This document shows positions 58,250-64,000 of a stretch of DNA of 64,000 nucleotides, piece after piece. A model generated the notes under the pieces. It did not search any database, was not told the DNA's origin, and worked only from the letters and a program-made list of their open reading frames with translations. Numbering within the stretch: the first letter of the stretch is position 1; each line of letters starts with the position of its first letter. The stretch comes from Candidatus Saccharibacteria bacterium UBA6175 (GTDB lineage Bacteria; Patescibacteriota; Saccharimonadia; Saccharimonadales; Saccharimonadaceae). Made by a program: the position numbers and the translations under genes. Where the stretch lies: the NCBI GenBank assembly GCA_002422915.1, contig DITV01000004.1, forward strand, positions 15,888-79,887, read 5' to 3'.

Positions 58250-58852
58250 CTACAAGTTAATCTTGTTGATGGTGGTTCGGCCAGACGGAATCTGGCTCAC
58301 AAACAAATTAGTAAGCTGGTCGACACTGGCATCGAGTGAACCGGTTGAACCACGGCAGGTTGAGGTCCACAGTTGCTTCACTACTTCTTCTTTGTTAATA
58401 ATCGCGAATTCGACGACACGTCCAGTCGCACAAATGCCTCGTACGTCGTTTCGGTCGCCGGTGAAGGCTTCCCCGCGAGCCAGTTCAGCGCGATCAAGGG
58501 CAAACACAAATTGTTCATAGGCTGCGGTATTGTTTGCAAGACGGACTTCATCAACCACGCGATCAAGATAGCCGTTGTATGTCACGAGGCTTCGAGCGCT
58601 TGGCGTGACGGTGATGCGGTATGACTGGAACGATTCATCGGCAACAATCGGGCCACGAACCGTCATGGTCACGCGTCGGTCGGCGTCGGTGGCAAGTAGT
58701 GCCTCACGGCTGACATCGACTTTCTCGGCGGTTTGCGGTGTTCCCGAAAAGAAGATGGCACGTGCCAAAGAAACGAGCGCAGCAATCGCAATGACGCTCA
58801 CTACGACGATAAGAATGATAGGGACAATACGTGAGTTTCGATATCTAGCCAT
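58250..58852 (-). CDS. Single-pass membrane protein, unknown
   Basis: 200 aa. One membrane helix (about 11-35) and an exterior domain with two Cys (GICATG and TSTCRG). No recognised family. It is inside a DNA-repair block, so its role is unclear; it may only be co-transcribed. Confidence 0.7.
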   Translation of the reverse strand: MARYRNSRIVPIILIVVVSVIAIAALVSLARAIFFSGTPQTAEKVDVSREALLATDADRRVTMTVRGPIVADESFQSYRITVTPSARSLVTYNGYLDRVVDEVRLANNTAAYEQFVFALDRAELARGEAFTGDRNDVRGICATGRVVEFAIINKEEVVKQLWTSTCRGSTGSLDASVDQLTNLFVSQIPSGRTTINKINL

Positions 58853-58861
58853 GTGTTTACC

Positions 58862-59302
58862 TTAGTGCTTTTCTGAAATGTTGTCAATTGAGGTGTTGTC
58901 CAGCAGAAGCGTTCGCAGCGCTGCAGTACTCTCGACTGGAGTCGTGAAATGGAAGGACTGCATGCCCACCGCTTCGGCGGCGTCGCAAAACGGCTTGATA
59001 TCATCAATGAACAAACACTCTTCAGGTAACACCTGTAGCTTCTCAGCAGTTTGTGTGTAGATATGCGGGCTTGGCTTTTCGAAGCCAAGATCGCCAGAGG
59101 CGACCACGACCTCAAACAGCTCATCAAGTTCACCAGGCAAGAATCGGTCATCAAGGCTCCTGCGGCTGCTGACGTTACTGACCATTGCGAGCTTATACTT
59201 CCCTTTCAAATCAGCGAGTAGCGCAATCGTGTCCGGCTGTCGCGTATTTCGCATAACGTCAAGCACTACTCCGAAACAATCAAACAATACTGCCTTTATC
59301 AC
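58862..59302 (-). CDS. HAD-superfamily protein, minimal and lacking a cap
   Basis: 146 aa. Motif I is FDCFGVV (D8, with Phe at the usual second Asp), motif II SNVS, motif III Lys in FEKPSP, motif IV IDD. There is almost no cap domain; only about 12 residues separate motif I from the core. The missing second Asp argues against a normal phosphatase and is a pattern known from haloacid dehalogenases. Start overlaps polA by 4 bp. Confidence 0.78.
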   Translation of the reverse strand: MIKAVLFDCFGVVLDVMRNTRQPDTIALLADLKGKYKLAMVSNVSSRRSLDDRFLPGELDELFEVVVASGDLGFEKPSPHIYTQTAEKLQVLPEECLFIDDIKPFCDAAEAVGMQSFHFTTPVESTAALRTLLLDNTSIDNISEKH

Positions 59303-61824
59303 AAATCACCCCAGCTTTTTCCGGTGCTGACATCGACTTTCAAACGGATCGCCAATTCAGGTGCCACCGCTTCCATGGTTTCGCGCAGCAGCGTGGCAAC
59401 AGCTTCAGCGTTTTCAGCAGGACATTCGATCAATATACTATCGTGGATTTGTAGAATCTGTTTTCCGAGTGTGCCAAGCTTGGCATCAACCTGGCGCATG
59501 GCCCGCTTCATCAGGTCAGCCTCAGTGCCCTGAATCGGCATATTAGCAGCTGCACGCTCTGCACCGGCTCGCACCATAAAGTTGCTACTGGTAATGTCCG
59601 GCGTTGGGCGGCGACGTCCGTAATAGGTCGCGACGTAGCCATCGGTGCGGGCCTTTTGAAGTGTCGCATCGATGAAGTCGCGAATTGGTTGACGAAGCGT
59701 GAAGTAGCGATCAATGAAGTCTTTGGCTTCGCCAAATGACATGCCCGTGTTTGCCGCAAGACCGTGGGGGCTCATGCCATACAGTACGCCAAAGTTAATC
59801 ACCTTTGCGGCGCGGCGCTGATCTTTCGTCACGTCATCCATCGGAATACCATACACTTCGCTGGCAGTTTTAGTGTGGACGTCAATGTCTCCATTAAAGT
59901 CCTCAACAAGCGCCGTGTCGCCCGCGAGGATGGCTGCTAAACGCAGCTCAAACTGCGAGTAGTCGGCACTAACGAGGACATTGCCCTCGCCTGCCACAAA
60001 TGCATCTCGAATCTTTCGTCCGAGTTCGGTGCGAATGGGGATATTTTGGAGGTTCGGGTTAGTGCTGCTGAGTCGACCAGTGGCAGCGACATCCTGGTTG
60101 AACGTCGTATGAATACGATTGTGCTCATCGGCGAGTTTAGGTAACGCATCGGTGTATGTATTTTTTAGCTTCGCCAGCTCGCGCGTTTGTTCAATGAGCT
60201 CGATAATTGGATGCTGGCCCCGCAACTTATCAAGCTCAGCCTGACCAGTACTATAGCCAGTCTTACCCTTTTTAATACCGGTTGTAGGGAGCTGCAGCTT
60301 GGTAAAAAGCACCTCTGAGAGTTGCGCCGGGCTTCCGATATTAAACTCATACCCGACCATCGTATACATTTCTTGTTCAAGTGTGTTGAATCGAGCCGAC
60401 AGCTCTTCGGTCATCGTGTGCAAAACCGCTGGATCGATGAGCACACCAGTGTGCTCCATCTCGAAAAGAATATGCACGAGTGGAAAATCGTACTCACGAG
60501 CGATCGTCGCCACTGATGGCTCTTTTTCAAACGCAGCCAACTGCTCGTCGTAGACCTGCCAAAGACCAGCTAGTACGTCGAGTGGGTCTTCTGATTCTGA
60601 GGCAATAAGCCCGGCCAGCGAACGATCACGACGCAGTGGGTCGATGAGGAACGCAGCCTGACGAATATCGTGAATCTCATTGAAACATACACTCACCATT
60701 TGGGCAGCGAGTTGGTGATACAGTTCCTTTACGTCGTAGCCAAGCACCGTACCGAACTCGAGTGCTCGCCAGACGGTTGCGTCGATTGAGCTAAGCGGCG
60801 CACTCATGGCGGTGGTGCGATTGAGCGACAGCCAAAGGGTATCGTCGATACAATGCATCAAGACTGGGCCATCAATTGAGAGTGTTTCGGGCCAATCAAC
60901 CAGATTCAACGCAGCGCGCTCGCTCACGACCGGCTCTTTTGGCGTCACCTGGGCGCGCATATGTTGCGGTAAGCGCCGAGTGAGGGAGTGAAATTCGAGT
61001 CGCTCAAGAATGTCGGCAACTTTCTGGATATCAATATCTTCGATGCTGGCAACGTCCCAGTCTAAATCGATGGGCGCATCGGTCCAAATACGGCCCACCT
61101 CTTTGCTCATATACGCAAGCTCTTTACCGGCTTCGAGTTTCTTGGCAATCGATGGCTTAATGTCGGACAAGTGCTCATACACCCCATCGAGCGTCTTGTA
61201 ATCCTGCAACAAAGAAATTGCAGTCTTCTCTCCGATACCCGGAACGCCCGGTAAATTATCGGATGAATCACCCTTGAGTGACTTCAAATCGAGAAACTGT
61301 TCGACGCCAATCCCGTATTTTTGTTCAAAGTGAGCAACGTCGAATTCTTCAAGATTTGAAAGGCCGTTTTTAATAGCATAGACCTTGGTATGTGGACTAA
61401 TCAGCTGCAGAGCATCGAGATCGCTCGTCAGGAGGACTGTTTCAATCCCCTTCTCGGTTGCCTGCTTTGCGAAGGCTCCAAGAATATCGTCGGCCTCGTA
61501 ATCATCGAGTTCGTAAAACGGCCAGCCAAAGGCGTCAAGCAACTCGTATAAAAGCGGAATTTGGGCATAAAAATCATCCGGCGCTGGCTTGCGGCCAGCC
61601 TTATAATCGGGGTAGATCTCACGGCGCTTCCGAATGTTCGTACCGCGCTTGTCCCACGCCACGGCCACATAATCAGGTTCGAGTTTTTTTATCAGCTCAA
61701 TCGCAATCGACGCAAAGCCATAGACGCCACCTGTTGGAGTGCCGTCCGGAAGGGATAGGTTCGGCATGGCATAGTAGCCGCGGTAAAAAATAGATTTTCC
61801 GTCGATGACAGCAAGGCGTTTCAT
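59299..61824 (-). CDS. polA: DNA polymerase I
   Basis: 841 aa. 5'-3' exonuclease domain (about 1-290), a degenerate 3'-5' exonuclease region (about 310-460) without the Asp/Glu metal residues, and a full polymerase domain (SADYSQFELRLAAILAG, DQRRAAKVINFGVLYGMS, LQIHDSILIE). So it can remove primers and fill gaps but lacks proofreading, like Taq polymerase. TATACT (61831-61836, minus) ends 6 nt before the ATG. Confidence 0.97.
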   Translation of the reverse strand: MKRLAVIDGKSIFYRGYYAMPNLSLPDGTPTGGVYGFASIAIELIKKLEPDYVAVAWDKRGTNIRKRREIYPDYKAGRKPAPDDFYAQIPLLYELLDAFGWPFYELDDYEADDILGAFAKQATEKGIETVLLTSDLDALQLISPHTKVYAIKNGLSNLEEFDVAHFEQKYGIGVEQFLDLKSLKGDSSDNLPGVPGIGEKTAISLLQDYKTLDGVYEHLSDIKPSIAKKLEAGKELAYMSKEVGRIWTDAPIDLDWDVASIEDIDIQKVADILERLEFHSLTRRLPQHMRAQVTPKEPVVSERAALNLVDWPETLSIDGPVLMHCIDDTLWLSLNRTTAMSAPLSSIDATVWRALEFGTVLGYDVKELYHQLAAQMVSVCFNEIHDIRQAAFLIDPLRRDRSLAGLIASESEDPLDVLAGLWQVYDEQLAAFEKEPSVATIAREYDFPLVHILFEMEHTGVLIDPAVLHTMTEELSARFNTLEQEMYTMVGYEFNIGSPAQLSEVLFTKLQLPTTGIKKGKTGYSTGQAELDKLRGQHPIIELIEQTRELAKLKNTYTDALPKLADEHNRIHTTFNQDVAATGRLSSTNPNLQNIPIRTELGRKIRDAFVAGEGNVLVSADYSQFELRLAAILAGDTALVEDFNGDIDVHTKTASEVYGIPMDDVTKDQRRAAKVINFGVLYGMSPHGLAANTGMSFGEAKDFIDRYFTLRQPIRDFIDATLQKARTDGYVATYYGRRRPTPDITSSNFMVRAGAERAAANMPIQGTEADLMKRAMRQVDAKLGTLGKQILQIHDSILIECPAENAEAVATLLRETMEAVAPELAIRLKVDVSTGKSWGDL

Positions 61825-61851
61825 ACCTTTAGTATACAGGGTTAGCCTTTA

Positions 61852-62862
61852 TTACGCGCCGCCGAACTGTCGTCTGCGAAGTCTCCGACGTTCACGCTCG
61901 CTCAGTCCACCCCAAATACCAAACCGTTCATCGTTTTGAAGAGCGTAGTTGAGACATTCAGCCTTGACTTCACAGCCACTGCAAATACTTTTTGCATCTC
62001 GCGTCGAGCCTCCCTTTTCTGGAAAGAACACTTCCGGGTCAACTTGTTGACACACAGCATCTTTCTGCCATGCAAGTGCTTCATCATTATCGTCAACGCG
62101 GGGATATTTCTTCTCTAGGTATTTTCTGACTTCAATTGAGGCCCACGAGCTATCAGTCTCAGACGACCGACTACTCTGAGCGACAGTACTGCGTACGGAC
62201 GGAGTCTCGGATGGCGGCAAAAGTCGGTGCTCTTCGATACTCGTCGCAAGGATGTCTTTTCTTTCTTGAATTGTGGATTGCTCAAGGAGTTTTCCACTCA
62301 ACATTCCATGTGCGTAGGAGAAGGCCTGCTCTTTAACGGTCACTGATTCTACCTCCTCGCTTTGCAAGAGGAGCGTTTCTAGTTTAGCCCGACTTTTCTC
62401 AGACATCGCTCGCTGAAGCCCTTTTACGCGAGCAATTGCCGTAATGATTCCATCAAAGTCATGCTCATCCAGGTCGAGATCAGAAATGTCCCCGAAGACT
62501 TCTCTCAGAAACTCAATCCCCTCGGGAGTATAGTATTGCGTGAGAGAACTCTCTTCAAGCTCGCTCGTGCTGCTTGAAATAATCGAATACGCTTCGAGTG
62601 TATCGAAGAGGTCTATGCCGATTTGAGACATTTCCTCGCGTACGTGAGAGAGTAGCTCACTTAAGCGAGCCATTGCCCGAGCTAGCCTTTCCTGTCGAAC
62701 CGTATCACCAGATCGTGTAAGCTCGGCGCTTTGTGTCTGCATCTGCTCAACAGTGATCTGAAGAGCTTCTGCTTCGAGCGTTAATTCAAGTTCTGGATTC
62801 TCATTAATAAACTGGTCGTCGTAAAGAATGGTCTCAATTGTCGCTCTGGCGCGTTCTGACAT
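61852..62862 (-). CDS. WhiB-type Fe-S regulator fused to a long helical N-terminus
   Basis: 336 aa. The last 75 residues are a WhiB domain: C271, C294, C297 and C303 (AVCQQ, CSGCEVKAEC), then GIWGG (315-319) and a basic RRRLRRR tail. WhiB proteins bind a 4Fe-4S cluster and region 4 of the primary sigma factor. The first 260 residues are a helical, acidic, Ser/Glu-rich region without a known domain; ordinary WhiB proteins are only 80-140 aa. The gene is one locus away from rpoD. SD AAAGGGGAG precedes the ATG. Confidence 0.85.
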   Translation of the reverse strand: MSERARATIETILYDDQFINENPELELTLEAEALQITVEQMQTQSAELTRSGDTVRQERLARAMARLSELLSHVREEMSQIGIDLFDTLEAYSIISSSTSELEESSLTQYYTPEGIEFLREVFGDISDLDLDEHDFDGIITAIARVKGLQRAMSEKSRAKLETLLLQSEEVESVTVKEQAFSYAHGMLSGKLLEQSTIQERKDILATSIEEHRLLPPSETPSVRSTVAQSSRSSETDSSWASIEVRKYLEKKYPRVDDNDEALAWQKDAVCQQVDPEVFFPEKGGSTRDAKSICSGCEVKAECLNYALQNDERFGIWGGLSERERRRLRRRQFGGA

Positions 62863-62932
62863 TGTATACTCCCCTTTTTTGTACTTTCATCATAAGCGAC
62901 GGTTCACGCTGAAGCAACCACTACCGTTTATC

Positions 62933-62941
62933 TGCTACTAT
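62933..62941 (+). promoter_or_regulatory. Extended -10 promoter of the CoaE-like gene
   Basis: TGC-TACTAT, 6 nt before the ATG at 62948, no -35. Same -10 as at 7758-7763. Confidence 0.65.
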
Positions 62942-62947
62942 GAATAC

Positions 62948-63517
62948 ATGACTGAACACCAAAACCTCAAACTGATTGCGATTGTCGGGCTGACCGGATC
63001 GGGTAAATCAACGGCCGTCGACTACTTTACGAACAAAGGAATCCCCAAAGTGCACTTCGGCAACATGGCCTACGAAATGATGGCCGAGCGTGGCATCGAA
63101 CAGGGTGAGGAAAATGAAAAAACCTTCCGTGTTCAGATTCGCGAGGAGCAAGGCCCCGATGTGTATGCTCGTCGCATCGCTGATCAAATTAAGCACCTGG
63201 CAAGCGCCGGTCAACACCGCGTGGTGGTTGATGGTATCTACTCTTGGGACGAATATGTGTTTATGAAACACGAATTCCCCGGAGAGCTCACGGTTATTGC
63301 CGTCGTCGCACCAAAGCACCTTCGCTATCGCTGGCTTGAGGACCGGGCCGAGAGGCCGCAAACCCCACAGGTTTCAATCGACCGTGACCGCCACGAGATT
63401 CAAGACATACAAAAAGGCGGCCCCATCGCGGCAGCCGACTTTTTTGTGATGAATGACGGTACTGTTGAACACTTCTACGAACAGCTCGATGCGGTCGCCG
63501 AAGCAATCGAATTCTAG
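62948..63517 (+). CDS. P-loop nucleotide kinase (dephospho-CoA kinase-like)
   Basis: 189 aa. P-loop GLTGSGKST (about 13-21), a DGIYSWDEY segment after strand three, RYRWLEDRAERP as lid and FFVMNDGT near the end. The AAA_18/CoaE-like layout suggests phosphorylation of dephospho-CoA or a nucleoside. The ATG at 62948 aligns with the family and follows the -10 by 6 nt; an upstream ATG in frame at 62828 lies inside the WhiB gene. Ends in CTAG shared with the rpoD stop. Confidence 0.78.
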   Translation: MTEHQNLKLIAIVGLTGSGKSTAVDYFTNKGIPKVHFGNMAYEMMAERGIEQGEENEKTFRVQIREEQGPDVYARRIADQIKHLASAGQHRVVVDGIYSWDEYVFMKHEFPGELTVIAVVAPKHLRYRWLEDRAERPQTPQVSIDRDRHEIQDIQKGGPIAAADFFVMNDGTVEHFYEQLDAVAEAIEF

Positions 63518-64000
63518 CTCAAATACTCGTGCAGCTTCTTTGAATCTTTGTGCTTGCGCAGTTTCGCCAGCGCTTTTGCTTCAATTTGACGAATACGTTC
63601 GCGGGTAACAGCAAACTCTTGGCCGACTTCTTCAAGGGTGTGGCTCTTGCCATTTTCCAGGCCGAAACGCATCTTAATGATCTTTTGCTCGCGGTCAGAG
63701 AGTGTCGAGAGAATCGCCTGGACTTGTTCTTTCAGAAGCTGAGAAGATGCAGCCTCTTCTGGTGTGGCGCTGTCTTCATCTTCAATAAAGTCACGAAGAA
63801 CAGAATCTTCATCGTCACCATCGCGACCAACACCGGCGTCGAGCGACGTGATGTCTTGCTTGATCTTCATGACGTATTCGACCTTATCCGGTTCCATCTC
63901 AAGTTCTTTGGCTAATTCTTCGATGGTTGGTTCACGGTTGAGCTCTTGGGTCATACGACGCTGGGTACGGAGCAGCTTGTTAATGGTTTCCACCATGTGC
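63514..64000 (-). CDS. rpoD: Primary sigma factor RpoD, C-terminal part (5' end outside window)
   Basis: At least 161 codons, open at the window edge: the frame continues as HMVETINKL, an internal RpoD sequence. Region 3 (MTQELNREPTIEELA), then an acidic linker, and region 4 with TLSDREQKIIKMRFGL and the -35-binding helix HTLEEVGQEFAVTRERIRQIEAKALAKLR. This sigma should read the TTGACA/TATAAT promoters seen here. Region 4 is the known docking site of WhiB proteins. Confidence 0.97.
   Translation of the reverse strand, partial: HMVETINKLLRTQRRMTQELNREPTIEELAKELEMEPDKVEYVMKIKQDITSLDAGVGRDGDDEDSVLRDFIEDEDSATPEEAASSQLLKEQVQAILSTLSDREQKIIKMRFGLENGKSHTLEEVGQEFAVTRERIRQIEAKALAKLRKHKDSKKLHEYLS

Overview
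The window looks like a chromosome segment of a Candidatus Saccharibacteria (TM7/CPR) type bacterium. This placement is an inference from several observations. Core genes are short and tightly packed. There is a complete monoderm-style type IV pilus cluster (PilM, N, O, B, T, C, D plus prepilins) with no secretin. RNase J and PNPase are the RNA-decay enzymes, ThrRS lacks its TGS domain, and a WhiB-type regulator sits beside the primary sigma factor. Stop codons include TGA (sodA at 12756-12758), so the standard bacterial code applies and the UGA-recoding CPR lineages are unlikely.

Layout. 1-10.3 kb: the 5' end of RNase P RNA, a Nudix-RNase H fusion, a site-2 protease, bL28, MiaA, an alkyltransferase-like protein, a nucleotidase, ThrRS, a small promoter-to-terminator unit, a membrane glycosyltransferase and four tRNAs (Pro, Val, Thr, Asp). 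10.3-19 kb: a GC-rich membrane gene cassette, an MFS transporter, a 2H phosphoesterase, Mn-type SOD, an envelope foldase group, tRNA-Arg, a paired structured element, Ndk, UppP and a Xer-type recombinase. 19-33 kb: one long minus-strand pilus cluster with four prepilins, a PilX-like protein and a large secreted protein. 33-48 kb: a DUF1704-type metalloprotein, YchF, TlyA, the rpsF-ssb-rpsR-efp operon, FtsK, RNase J, a uracil-DNA glycosylase, a 17-repeat cysteine-rich surface protein and PNPase. 48-54 kb: Nudix, bS15, a second GC-rich membrane/coiled-coil cassette and an orphan VirB6/TrbL-like protein. 54-64 kb: TruB with a degenerate DHH protein, bS20, a repair/replication block (holA, mutM, HAD, polA), a WhiB fusion, a CoaE-like kinase and the 3' part of rpoD.

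Two signals run through the window. First, many genes have no Shine-Dalgarno sequence. Instead an extended -10 (often TGC followed by TATAAT-like) ends 6-9 nt before the start codon, which predicts leaderless mRNAs. Genes with real leaders show a normal SD. Second, between ndk and tRNA-Arg lie two inverted copies of a folded element. They share two short conserved internal-loop sequences, but all three stems differ and stay paired, which is internal covariation evidence for a structured RNA or a folded DNA site of unrecognised type.

Surface biology dominates the accessory content: pili, a secreted pilus-linked protein, the CPSGY-repeat protein with an operator-like dyad in its promoter, the VirB6-like protein with duplicated exterior domains, and two GC-rich membrane cassettes. 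This would fit an epibiont living on another bacterium, but the lifestyle itself is not visible in the sequence.
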